Shown here piece by piece: positions 49,284 to 57,657 of a DNA stretch of 64,000 bases. This DNA is from JBCDCY01 sp039180875 (GTDB lineage: Bacteria > Pseudomonadota > Alphaproteobacteria > Rhodobacterales > Rhodobacteraceae): contig JBCDCY010000007.1 of assembly GCA_039180875.1 (NCBI GenBank), positions 102,662-166,661 on the forward strand, in the 5' to 3' direction. Position numbers and translations under genes: made by a program. The notes beneath the pieces were generated by a model. It was not told the origin of the DNA and made no database searches. It saw only the letters and a program-made list of their open reading frames with translations. Position 1 is the first letter of the stretch; every line of letters starts with the position of its first letter.

Positions 49284-50044
49284 TGGCGGTCCTCATCCAA
49301 ATGACGCTCTCTGAAGATCCGATCCTCGTGGTTTCCGACCTGAGAAAGGCGTTTGGGGCGCTCAGGGCGGTAGATGGGGTCAGCTTCGATCTCAGTCGCG
49401 GCGAGATCCTCGGCGTCGCCGGGCCGAACGGCTCGGGCAAGAGCACGCTTTTCAACGCGATCACGCGCATCCCTTTTCCGGCTGACGACGGCGTCGTGCT
49501 AATGGAGGGCGCGCCGATCCACGAACTGGCGCCTCACAAGATCGTCCGGCGAGGCGTCGTCAGGACCTTTCAGCGGGAAAGCGTCTTTCCCACGCTCAGC
49601 GCCATCGACAACGTTCTGATGGCGATCGAGAACAGCGACAGGCGCGGCCCGTTCGACCGAAACGTCACCCTTGCCGAACATGCGTTGGACCTGGCCGGTT
49701 TTCCGGCGACGCTCCACAACTGGAGGGCCGGCGATCTTCCGATCTTCCTGCGCAAGCTCGTGATGATCGGCGCGGCGATGGCGATGGACCCGAAAGTCCT
49801 GCTACTCGACGAGCCTGCCTCCAGCCTGACGCCGGAGGAGATCGACCGCGTCAGGCTCCTCATCCTCAAGCTTCGCGATCACGGCGTGTCGATACTGCTG
49901 ATCGAGCATGTGTTGCCGCTCCTCTCCGGCGTTTCGGACCGACTGATGGTGATGGACCAGGGCCGCGTCATCGCGCTCGGGGAGCCTGAGGCGGTCATCC
50001 GCGATCCGCGCGTGGTTGAGGCCTATCTGGGCACTGCCGCATGA
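49283..50044 (+). CDS. LivG-type ABC ATP-binding protein with a degenerate signature motif
   Basis: This 253-residue ATPase has Walker A GPNGSGKST, RTFQRESVFPTLSAIDNVLMA as in LivG, and Walker B VLLLDEPASSLTPEE with LLIEHVLPLLSGVSDRL. The ABC signature, normally LSxGxQR or LPYGQQR, reads DLPIFLRKLVMIG here, with the Gly and Gln lost. The partner LivF keeps a perfect LSGGERQ, so the pair would have one normal and one weak ATP site. Start could be 49283 or 49301 (MTLSEDP); neither has a clear ribosome site, so reinitiation from the binding-protein gene is possible. Confidence 0.85.
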   Translation: MAVLIQMTLSEDPILVVSDLRKAFGALRAVDGVSFDLSRGEILGVAGPNGSGKSTLFNAITRIPFPADDGVVLMEGAPIHELAPHKIVRRGVVRTFQRESVFPTLSAIDNVLMAIENSDRRGPFDRNVTLAEHALDLAGFPATLHNWRAGDLPIFLRKLVMIGAAMAMDPKVLLLDEPASSLTPEEIDRVRLLILKLRDHGVSILLIEHVLPLLSGVSDRLMVMDQGRVIALGEPEAVIRDPRVVEAYLGTAA

Positions 50045-50838
50045 CCGCGCTGCTGCTTGAACTGAGGGGCCTTTGCGGGGGCTACGATCCCATCCAGATC
50101 TTTCAGGATGTCGACCTTTCCGTTCCGGCCGGCGGCGCCGTCGGCTTTTTCGGGCCGAACGGGCACGGCAAGACGACGCTGATGAAGACCGTCTCCGGCG
50201 TGTTGGAGCCATGGCGCGGCGACGTGATCTTCGAGGGTCGTCGCATGAACCGGGGGGCCGACCGCGGCTCCCGCCGGTGGCGAAACTTCAACTACGACGC
50301 CGTCGTCCCCCGTCGGATGGACCCGAAGGCCGTGGCCCGGGCGGGGCTGATCCACGTCGCCCAAGGCAGCCTTCTCTTCCCCGAAATGACGGTGGAGGAG
50401 ACGCTCTCCATCGCGCCCGCCGCCGCCGCGGCGCGGGCCGGCGGACGGGCGGAGGAGGCGCGGCGGCGAGAGGAGGTCGAGGCGCTCTTCCCCCGGCTGG
50501 CGGAACGGCGTCGACACAAGGCGCGCTATCTTTCGGGCGGCGAGCGGCAGATGCTCTCCATCGCAGCGGGGCTGATGGCGGCGCCGAAGCTCCTGATCCT
50601 CGACGAACCGACGCTCGGGCTGTCGCCGCGCCTCCGGGGCGAACTCTGCGACGCGATCCACCGCGTGCGCGCGGCCGGAACGCCGCTGATCCTGATCGAC
50701 CAGGACGTCGGCTTTCTGAAAGAGCTTATCGAAGAGCTGTATCTCTTCGACCACGGCCGCATCTCCCATCGGCTTCAGCGAGACGAGGTGCCATCACACG
50801 ACCGCCTGATGGCGATGCTGTTCGGAGAGCCGGCGTGA
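50041..50838 (+). CDS. LivF-type ABC ATP-binding protein
   Basis: This 265-residue ATPase has Walker A GPNGHGKTT, signature YLSGGERQMLSIAAGLM and Walker B LLILDEPTLGLSP. It overlaps LivG by four bases and the LivH gene by four bases. A 25-residue insertion rich in Arg/Trp (RRMNRGADRGSRRWRNFNYD) after the Walker A domain is longer than in usual LivF and may dock to the fused permease. Confidence 0.9.
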   Translation: MTALLLELRGLCGGYDPIQIFQDVDLSVPAGGAVGFFGPNGHGKTTLMKTVSGVLEPWRGDVIFEGRRMNRGADRGSRRWRNFNYDAVVPRRMDPKAVARAGLIHVAQGSLLFPEMTVEETLSIAPAAAAARAGGRAEEARRREEVEALFPRLAERRRHKARYLSGGERQMLSIAAGLMAAPKLLILDEPTLGLSPRLRGELCDAIHRVRAAGTPLILIDQDVGFLKELIEELYLFDHGRISHRLQRDEVPSHDRLMAMLFGEPA

Positions 50839-51722
50839 GCGTCGACACCCTGCTCGTCGTCGCCTCGGGCGGACTGGTGCTCGGCGCGATCTACGCGTTG
50901 ATGGCGTCGGGCCTCGCCGTCGTCTGGACGACGCTTGGCATCTTCAACTTCGCGCACGGCGCCTTCATCGCGCTCGGCGCATACATCGGATGGCAGCTCG
51001 CACATCAGGACGCATCCGGCCTCGGCCCGATCGCAGGGGCGTTCGGCACCGTGCTGGCGATGTTCGCGATCGGCGTCGCCTTTCACGTCGCACTCGTCCG
51101 ACCGTTTGAGCGCAAGCCGAACATCGTCGCGGCATCGGTCATCACCACGCTCGCCGGAGCGGCGATCATCGAAAACGGCATCAGCCTGATCTGGGGCCCG
51201 CGCTCGAAACAGCTTCCGAAGCCGGCCGAGGGCGAGGTCGCGCTAGGGCCGATCGTGCTTTCAGCCGGCGACGTCGTCCTCCTCGTCATCGTCACGGCGA
51301 TCCTCGGCGGGCTAGGCTGGTTCCTCGGCGCGACGCGGACGGGCCGCTCCATGCGCGCGGTGGCGCAGAACCGCGAGGCGGCGGAGTTGATGGGCCTCGA
51401 CGTGCCCCGCCTCTACGCCGCCGCCTTCGGGCTGTCCGCGGCGATGGCGGGGCTGGCCGGGCTCTTCGTCGGCTCGATCCGCTTCATGACGCCAACCATG
51501 GGTACAGACCCGCTGATGAAGGCACTGATCGTCGTCATTCTCGGCGGCGTCGCGCGCTTCACCTCGCCGATCTACGCGGCGCTGATCGTCGGCATGGTCG
51601 AGGCCTATTCGTCCTACTTCCTCGGGCTCTACTGGACGCCGGCCGTGCTCTTCGCGCTGATGATCGTCGTTCTCGTGGCGAAGCCGTCCGGCCTCTTCAC
51701 CAGCCATCAGCGGACGCTTTGA
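50835..51722 (+). CDS. LivH-type ABC permease
   Basis: This 295-residue permease has about eight hydrophobic segments with the LivH signature MASGLAVVWTTLGIFNFAHGAFIALGAY and ILGGVARFTSPIYAALIVGMVEAYSSYF. A GTG start overlaps the livF stop (GTGA) and its own stop overlaps the next ATG. It would pair with the permease half of the fused gene. Confidence 0.92.
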   Translation: MSVDTLLVVASGGLVLGAIYALMASGLAVVWTTLGIFNFAHGAFIALGAYIGWQLAHQDASGLGPIAGAFGTVLAMFAIGVAFHVALVRPFERKPNIVAASVITTLAGAAIIENGISLIWGPRSKQLPKPAEGEVALGPIVLSAGDVVLLVIVTAILGGLGWFLGATRTGRSMRAVAQNREAAELMGLDVPRLYAAAFGLSAAMAGLAGLFVGSIRFMTPTMGTDPLMKALIVVILGGVARFTSPIYAALIVGMVEAYSSYFLGLYWTPAVLFALMIVVLVAKPSGLFTSHQRTL

Positions 51723-53626
51723 TGCGCTACGATCCGCCCTTCCACCGGACGAACGGCCTGATCCCAGCGCTGATCGCCGTCGCCGCGCTCGCGGCTTTCC
51801 CGCTGGTCTTCGAAGCGTCGTATCTCAGGCACATGATGATCCTCGCCTTCGTCTTCGCCATCGTCGCGGCGAGCTGGGATTTCAGCCTCGGCTATGGCGG
51901 GCTCTTCAATTTCGCCCATGTCGCGCTCTTTGCTGTCGGGATTTACACCTACGGCATTCTCGCGAAGACGCTGGGCGTGAACCCCTGGCTCGCGGTGCTG
52001 GCCGCGGGGCCGGTCGCGATGCTCTTCGCCGCGGTGATGGCGCTGCCGGTCCTCAGGCTCGATGGGATCTACGTGATCCTGGTGACGCTCGCTTTCTCGC
52101 AGCTTCTGTTCCAGATCGTCATCAGCCAGTCGGACGTCACAGGCGGCACCTCCGGCATGGTCACGCTGCCGGCGCTTTCCGTGGATGGCTACCGTTTCAC
52201 GAAGGATGGTCGGATCGGTTATTTCTACACGGGGCTTGCGCTTCTCGTACTCGCGGTCGCCTTCCTCTGGCGGCTCACCCGGTCCCGGTTCGGGCGCGCG
52301 GTGATTGCGATGCGGGACGCGAAGTACTACGCGATCTCCCGCGGCGCGCCGGAGGGAGGCACAAGGCTCGTCACGCTTTGCGCGAGCGCGCTGTTAACCG
52401 GCATCGCGGGCGGGTTCTACGCCTCGTACGTCCGGGTGGCGTCGCCGGACATCTTCGGCCTCGGGCCGCTGACGCTGATCCTCTCGATCCTGCTGGTTGG
52501 CGGGGCCGGCACGATCTGGGGACCGGTCGTCGCCGCCTTCGCCATCACCTTCCTCTCGGAGGCGATCGCTGATCTCGGCTTCTGGCGCGAGATCGCCATG
52601 GCGACGCTGATCATCGTGGTAATGGTGTTCTATCCCGGCGGCCTCTGGGCGTTGATTCAGGAGGGGAGAGAGGCCGCGGCGGTCGCCCTCTCCGCCTGGC
52701 GGGCCCGGCGCCGCCGCGCCCAGGGCCGGCGCGCGCGGGAGGCGCGGCTCGACGCGACGGAGCGGATGGTCGAGACGCGACACGGCCCCGTCGCCGTCGT
52801 CGCCGCCGGACCGGACGAGGGGGAAACGGAGGGTCCGCCGATCCTGATGATCCATGGCAACTCCGCCTGCAAGGAAGCGTTTCTCCACCAGTTCGCCGCT
52901 TTCCGTGGACGTCGGCGCTTGATCGCATTTGATCTGCCGGGTCACGGCGCATCGCCGAACGCCGATCCGGAGCGGAGCTACAATATCCCAGCATATGCGG
53001 ACATCGCCGAAGACGTGCTAAAGGCGGAAGGTGCAGCGGCGCCCGTCATACTTGGCTGGTCGCTTGGCGGCTATGTCGCGCTTGAACTAACGGCGCGAGA
53101 CCCAGAGGCTTACACCGGGCTTGCGATCACAGGCACGTCGCCGCTCAACGTCGTGCCGGAGGACTTCGCGCGCGGCTATGACGCTTCCTCCCACGTCGTT
53201 CTCGCCGGCAAGCAGTTCCTCACCGGCGCGGAGCGACGGCGGTTCGCAGGCTCTGCCACCGCGCCGCTTTCGGCGGAAAGCGCCTTCATGCACGAAAACA
53301 TCGACCGGACGGACGGGCGGACGCGCTACTACATGCTCACTAAACTAGCCGTCGTCGACTGGCCCCGGCAGATGAGGATGTTGCGTGATGGCACTATTCC
53401 GTTTGCGATTCTAAACGGCGACAACGACCCGTTTCTCAACCACAATTACATCGCAGGCCTCAGCTACGGCGCAATCTGGACCGGAGCGCCTCTGGACATT
53501 CCGAATGGCCGTCACGCGCCATTCTTCAACAAGCATGCCGATTTCAATGAGGCCTTGCGCGAGTTTCTCCGCTGGGTGGGGACGAGCCGCAAATCTGGTA
53601 GGCAAGAGAGACATCCTTTGACTTAG
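51722..53626 (+). CDS. LivM permease fused to an alpha/beta hydrolase
   Basis: This 634-residue protein joins a LivM-type permease (residues about 1-320; SLGYGGLFNFAHVALFAVGIY signature, LGPLTLILSILLVGGAGTIWGPVV) to an alpha/beta hydrolase (about 350-620) through a very basic linker (AWRARRRRAQGRRAREARLD). The hydrolase has an oxyanion loop MIHGNSACKEAF, nucleophile elbow GWSLGG (Ser447), acid LNGDNDPF (Asp567 or Asp569) and His598 in NGRHAPF, so the triad is intact. The basic linker and the LivM C terminus place the hydrolase in the cytoplasm at the exit of the channel. The substrate may be an ester, lactone or amide brought in by the importer. I know of no described permease-hydrolase fusion of this kind. 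There is no stop or frameshift between the domains. Confidence 0.92.
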   Translation: MRYDPPFHRTNGLIPALIAVAALAAFPLVFEASYLRHMMILAFVFAIVAASWDFSLGYGGLFNFAHVALFAVGIYTYGILAKTLGVNPWLAVLAAGPVAMLFAAVMALPVLRLDGIYVILVTLAFSQLLFQIVISQSDVTGGTSGMVTLPALSVDGYRFTKDGRIGYFYTGLALLVLAVAFLWRLTRSRFGRAVIAMRDAKYYAISRGAPEGGTRLVTLCASALLTGIAGGFYASYVRVASPDIFGLGPLTLILSILLVGGAGTIWGPVVAAFAITFLSEAIADLGFWREIAMATLIIVVMVFYPGGLWALIQEGREAAAVALSAWRARRRRAQGRRAREARLDATERMVETRHGPVAVVAAGPDEGETEGPPILMIHGNSACKEAFLHQFAAFRGRRRLIAFDLPGHGASPNADPERSYNIPAYADIAEDVLKAEGAAAPVILGWSLGGYVALELTARDPEAYTGLAITGTSPLNVVPEDFARGYDASSHVVLAGKQFLTGAERRRFAGSATAPLSAESAFMHENIDRTDGRTRYYMLTKLAVVDWPRQMRMLRDGTIPFAILNGDNDPFLNHNYIAGLSYGAIWTGAPLDIPNGRHAPFFNKHADFNEALREFLRWVGTSRKSGRQERHPLT

Positions 53627-53857
53627 TGGGCGTATCAAGCAGCTCTTCGCAGCGTTGCGCGCAAGCGCCTGCATGGGATCGGGGGCACCGGTCGGCGTAT
53701 TCGAAACGAAGGCCCGAAGACTCTGCGCTCCAGTCAAATGGGGAGCGCGCGATGATCACCCCGCAGCGAATGTCAGCAATGCGGGCTGCGGCCACAGCGC
53801 TCTGTGTCCACGCCCAAGGTCCGCTCAGGGCCGCCCGCTGAGGACGGCCCGTCGGCA

Positions 53858-54490
53858 TCAAGTCTCGACCGCTTCCGGTATCGCCGGCGCGTCTTCCAGG
53901 TCGACGCCGAGGTAGCGGACCGTGCTGTCCATCTTGGTGTGGCCGAGAAGGAGTTGGACCGCGCGGAGGTTGCCGGTCTTCCGGTAGATCTGAGCCACCT
54001 TCGTCCGACGCATCGAGTGCGTCCCGTAGGCGCTCGGTTCGAGCCCGATCGACGTCACCCGGTAGCAAACGAGGCGCGCGTACTGGCGCGTCGAGATGTG
54101 CAGCGGCTCATGGAAACGACCGGGCCACAGATGCTCCTGTCCGATCATCATAGGATGTCCGAGCCAGTGCTCGATCGATTTGCGCGTGCCCTCCGTCAGC
54201 TCGAACCGGCCCGGCTTCTGCGTCTTGCCCTGCAGGATCGACGTGCGCTCCCGGACCTGGCCAGCCGCGTAGACGTCAGCGACCTTGAGACGAACGAGGT
54301 TGCAGCCGCGCAGCTTGCCATCGGTCGCCGTGTTGAAGAGGGCGAGGTCTCGGACGTTCTTGCCGATTTCAAGCCGCACCCGTATTGCCCAGACGTGCTT
54401 TGACAGCAGCGGTCGCTTCTGGCCGACGATCCGCCCCTTGTTCCTAACGAGGCGGAGAGGCCGAATGGCGGAAAGGCTCACAATGTGCAT
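53858..54490 (-). CDS. Tyrosine recombinase/integrase (short form)
   Basis: This 210-residue protein is a tyrosine recombinase catalytic domain: first Arg in GKLRGCNLVRLKVADV, HxxR in THSMRRTKVAQIYRKTGN, LLGHTKMDSTVRYLG with the second His and the catalytic Tyr. The N-terminal core-binding domain is short. The ATG at 54490 (MHIVSLSAIRP) is supported by a decayed copy at 63.4 kb that starts at the same Met. Its 5' side points away from the LuxR-linked module. It may mark the border of an integrated segment. Confidence 0.88.
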   Translation of the reverse strand: MHIVSLSAIRPLRLVRNKGRIVGQKRPLLSKHVWAIRVRLEIGKNVRDLALFNTATDGKLRGCNLVRLKVADVYAAGQVRERTSILQGKTQKPGRFELTEGTRKSIEHWLGHPMMIGQEHLWPGRFHEPLHISTRQYARLVCYRVTSIGLEPSAYGTHSMRRTKVAQIYRKTGNLRAVQLLLGHTKMDSTVRYLGVDLEDAPAIPEAVET

Positions 54491-54613
54491 GGCGGTTCTC
54501 CGACCCACCGCACCCCACCTCACCGCCAACCTGACGTTGGCTCGCTGAGGATACCGCGACTTGGGGCGGTGGGCCGAAGCTCCGCTTGGAGCCCTCAGCG
54601 GACTAACAGCGCT

Positions 54614-54919
54614 TTAGTTTTTTGGAGGGTTAGCGGTAACGTCAAAAGGCAAGCCAGACAGCCCCATGTTATCGGCCATGCTTCTTTTGTGCTGAACCGA
54701 GAACGTTATCGTTGAGCCATCTTCGACGTTAGGTAGCGCAATGGAGCTTGTTTCTGCCCAATCCATCTTTCCACAAAGTTCTCTCGAACCTCGATCGACT
54801 TGTAAATCCAGCTTTGTATTTCGTTTGATATTGGTCACTTCTTTCCCATCCACCATAATTTTAAGTGTTCGAAAGATCGCATACCAGTCAGAGCCTCTTT
54901 CAATAATGATTTTCTTCAT
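54614..54919 (-). CDS. Hypothetical beta-sandwich protein (KIDW-type), AT-rich
   Basis: This 101-residue protein contains LKIMVDGKEVTNIKRNTKLDLQVDRGSRELCGKMDWAETSSIALPNVEDGSTITFSV, a pattern resembling small beta-sandwich domains with a VDGKxV...G.h.l..KiDWc motif found in many unrelated bacteria. No signal peptide is seen. Base composition is much lower in GC than its neighbours, which suggests recent acquisition. The ATG at 54919 is preferred to a TTG six codons upstream. Function is unknown. Confidence 0.65.
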   Translation of the reverse strand: MKKIIIERGSDWYAIFRTLKIMVDGKEVTNIKRNTKLDLQVDRGSRELCGKMDWAETSSIALPNVEDGSTITFSVQHKRSMADNMGLSGLPFDVTANPPKN

Positions 54920-54937
54920 ATCTTCAAATATTCCCAA

Positions 54938-55347
54938 TTCGCGAGTTCTTTATACGCGACGCTACGGCACCAGAAACACCTAGGCAATGAACCAGGAATA
55001 AGTGTCTGCAATGTCCCGCGAAGTGAATCCACCGAGGCTCGCTGTGCTGCGCGGATACCAAACAGCTGCAGATAGGAGTGCAATTGCGGCAATCACCAGA
55101 GCTCGCGGATGTCTCCGGTGCGCCGCGGTGCATCTGTGCGCGATATCCAAGAACTAGCTTCGAAAACGCCCCGACATATCTCTGGCGGTGACCTGATACT
55201 CCCCAGAAACGAGTCCGAGAGCCTACCTCTATCGATCATTAATTCACCTATCGGAGCTTGACTTGATCACTATTATGATATTGTGTCATTTTTGAGCAAT
55301 AGGTGTCCTTCTTTCGATCCTTTCAGGGCTCCATATTTTAGGAACGA
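54938..55347. other. AT-rich intergenic region
   Basis: About 410 bases with clearly lower GC than the window and no convincing frame. No known RNA or repeat was recognised. The low GC continues from the preceding small gene and ends at the GDSL/RTX gene. Confidence 0.5.
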
Positions 55348-56970
55348 TTATATAAAGCCGAACAGATCTGCATCGGCCAGCCGGTCGATCAGTACGTCGT
55401 CCAGAAGATCGGCAGCGCTTTCGATTACATCATCGAAGCTGAGGCCAATGGAGAAGACCACGGACTCAATATTGTCGACCACTAGCCCGAGTGTTTCGAA
55501 TTCGAACTCTTGGCCGGTCTCGAAATTCTCCGCAAATCGCGCGGTCTCGAGAGCGAAGCTGTCTTCGGTGAGCGCGAGGAAGAGCGTATCCTCGCCGGAG
55601 CCTCCGTCAAAAACATCAGTGTCTGGTCCTTCCCCACCGATCAAAGTGGCCTCTGTGAAGAAAAACGCGTCGTCACCCGACTGACCAAAAAGCGTGTCGT
55701 CGCCGAGGCCACCCGACAGGCCATCGTCGGCCCTGCCTCCAAAGACCAGATCGTTGCCGGATCCCCCGACGACGACGTCAGCTCCCGAACCGCCAAAGAT
55801 CCGATCATCGCCGGACCCGCCCGCGATGAGGTCAGATCCCCGCTGGCCATACAGCAAGTCGTTCCCGGTACCACCGATCGCGATGTCGTCTCCCTTGCGC
55901 AGGAAAACGGCGTCATTGCCGCCGCCCGAGAGAACAAGATCTGCTCCACGCTCTCCAAAAATGAGGCTCGGAAAATCGCCGCGAAAGATGGTGTTTGATG
56001 TCAGAGAGGCCTCGGTGAAACCCGCGAAGACTTCCTGCAGGGCCGCCGAGGCATGAATTGGATCGAAGAACGCGACCTGCTCTAGATTTGCGCCTACGAG
56101 GGCCGGATTTGGAACGACGGCGAAGCTTGGGACCAGCAGCGCAGGTTCGACGATCTCGAGAAACCCAAATGTCGTTGGATCATCGGAGACTTCGTCGGTG
56201 AGCCGATTGAGGTCGACGATTTCGACGTTGATACCTTCATCTTCGAGGACCGACGCTCCAGTCTTCAGCCCGGCATTGACGATGCCCACGGCGATGTCTC
56301 CAAGGGCGGCGAGATCTGGATCGATGTCTGAAATGACTGGGAAGAACGAGGCATCCGGCAATGTGTTGAGGATGATGGTTCCGACGCCGGCATCGGAAAG
56401 CTGCCTCGCGGCATCGAGGTTCGCGTCGATCACTTGGGCCGCGAGGATCGCAACCTCGAACGGTGCGGTAAACGCCGAAATGGGATCAAACGATTGAAAG
56501 TCGTTCAGGCCAATGAAGATACTCGCCGCTGAATTCGGCAGGGGGGAGCCGGATGCCGCAACCTCGGCCTCGAAGAGTTCGAGCTGACCGGGCAGATTGG
56601 TGTTCTGGGTGAGGAGCGCGGCGAGTTCCGGGGGAAGGGCATCGACATCCTGCAGCTCCGGCGGGATCGCCGCGCCGGAACTGTCGAGTAGGGTATCGAC
56701 GCCCAGCGCTTCGGCCCCGCCGAAGGCAAAGTTGAAGACCTGATCTTCCGGTATCCCGAGCAGGCCCGGCGCCAGTTGCGCGTAAACGGGTCCGTTGGAG
56801 AAAACCCCGGCATAGGGCGGGCTGATCGGAATGGGGACGAGACCCGTTGTGTCGAAGCCAAAGCTGGCGGCGAGCTCGATGGCTGCACTCGACAGATTGA
56901 AGATGCCGCCACCATCGGTGAGGCTGTCGCCGAAATAGAAGATCTGGTCGAAAACAGGCTGCTTTGTCAT
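55348..56970 (-). CDS. GDSL/SGNH esterase with RTX calcium-binding repeats
   Basis: This 540-residue protein starts with a GDSL esterase domain (residues about 1-320): FYFGDSLTDGGGIFNL carries the catalytic Ser, FAFGGAEALG the Gly, FIGLNDF the Asn, and FFDPIHASAA the Asp/His pair. The second part (about 340-440) holds RTX nonapeptide repeats such as GGSGDDRIFGGSGADVVVGG that bind calcium. The C-terminal 60 residues are acidic, ending FGFI, as in type I secretion substrates. No N-terminal signal peptide is present, which fits type I secretion. No transporter genes for it are nearby. It may be an extracellular lipase or esterase. Confidence 0.92.
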   Translation of the reverse strand: MTKQPVFDQIFYFGDSLTDGGGIFNLSSAAIELAASFGFDTTGLVPIPISPPYAGVFSNGPVYAQLAPGLLGIPEDQVFNFAFGGAEALGVDTLLDSSGAAIPPELQDVDALPPELAALLTQNTNLPGQLELFEAEVAASGSPLPNSAASIFIGLNDFQSFDPISAFTAPFEVAILAAQVIDANLDAARQLSDAGVGTIILNTLPDASFFPVISDIDPDLAALGDIAVGIVNAGLKTGASVLEDEGINVEIVDLNRLTDEVSDDPTTFGFLEIVEPALLVPSFAVVPNPALVGANLEQVAFFDPIHASAALQEVFAGFTEASLTSNTIFRGDFPSLIFGERGADLVLSGGGNDAVFLRKGDDIAIGGTGNDLLYGQRGSDLIAGGSGDDRIFGGSGADVVVGGSGNDLVFGGRADDGLSGGLGDDTLFGQSGDDAFFFTEATLIGGEGPDTDVFDGGSGEDTLFLALTEDSFALETARFAENFETGQEFEFETLGLVVDNIESVVFSIGLSFDDVIESAADLLDDVLIDRLADADLFGFI

Positions 56971-57657
56971 ATTCTAGAATACCCTTGGCTTCGCAAACGC
57001 GATGTCGTGGTGCCGCGCCCTCCTGTCATTTCTTGTTACTGCCAATACTCTTCCCCTGCAAAATCACGTTTTGCGATGTGGACGAGACTTGAGTTGGGCG
57101 CGAAACGCACGCGGTGCTGTCAGTCTGTCCAACCCGGCCGGTTCCCAGCAGGTGGTCCGGTTGAGTTCTTTGTGCATCACCGGCCTACATAAACCCACTC
57201 TTGGAGGGAAAACTACTTAGTGCAGCGATGCTGTAGCTCGTCCCGGCCAGGAAAACTACAGGTGCCGCGAATGTCTTCTTTGACGGGTCGCATCGCAGCA
57301 TTGCTAACCTGAGGTTAATGGCGGCAAAGGGCCGTCCTAACCGAACCAAAATGATCTTGGTGACGAGATGCTGCGCTTGCTACGACTGCGGCGACGAACC
57401 CATTTCAGATCCTCTGCTTGCATGTGGAGCAAGTAACTGGATCGGGCCAAGAGACGACGCATTCCGAGTTCGCCGGGTTCTGCAATGACCAGGTTTGTCC
57501 CCGAGCGCGAACTCGGGACGCGACATATGCCGGTGCCCGCGTCCCCTTCCAAGTTGACTTGGCGTAAGGCTCCGGGAAAGCTCCCCTGGAGGCGTCGGGC
57601 CAGGCGGCCTGCGACGAGCCAATAACAGAGGATATTCAGCACCTTTTGGGAGGAACT
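56971..57657. other. Long non-coding gap
   Basis: About 690 bases between the divergent GDSL/RTX and sorbosone-dehydrogenase genes. Only short frames without ribosome sites occur. It must hold the two promoters; no operator, RNA or repeat was recognised. Confidence 0.5.
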
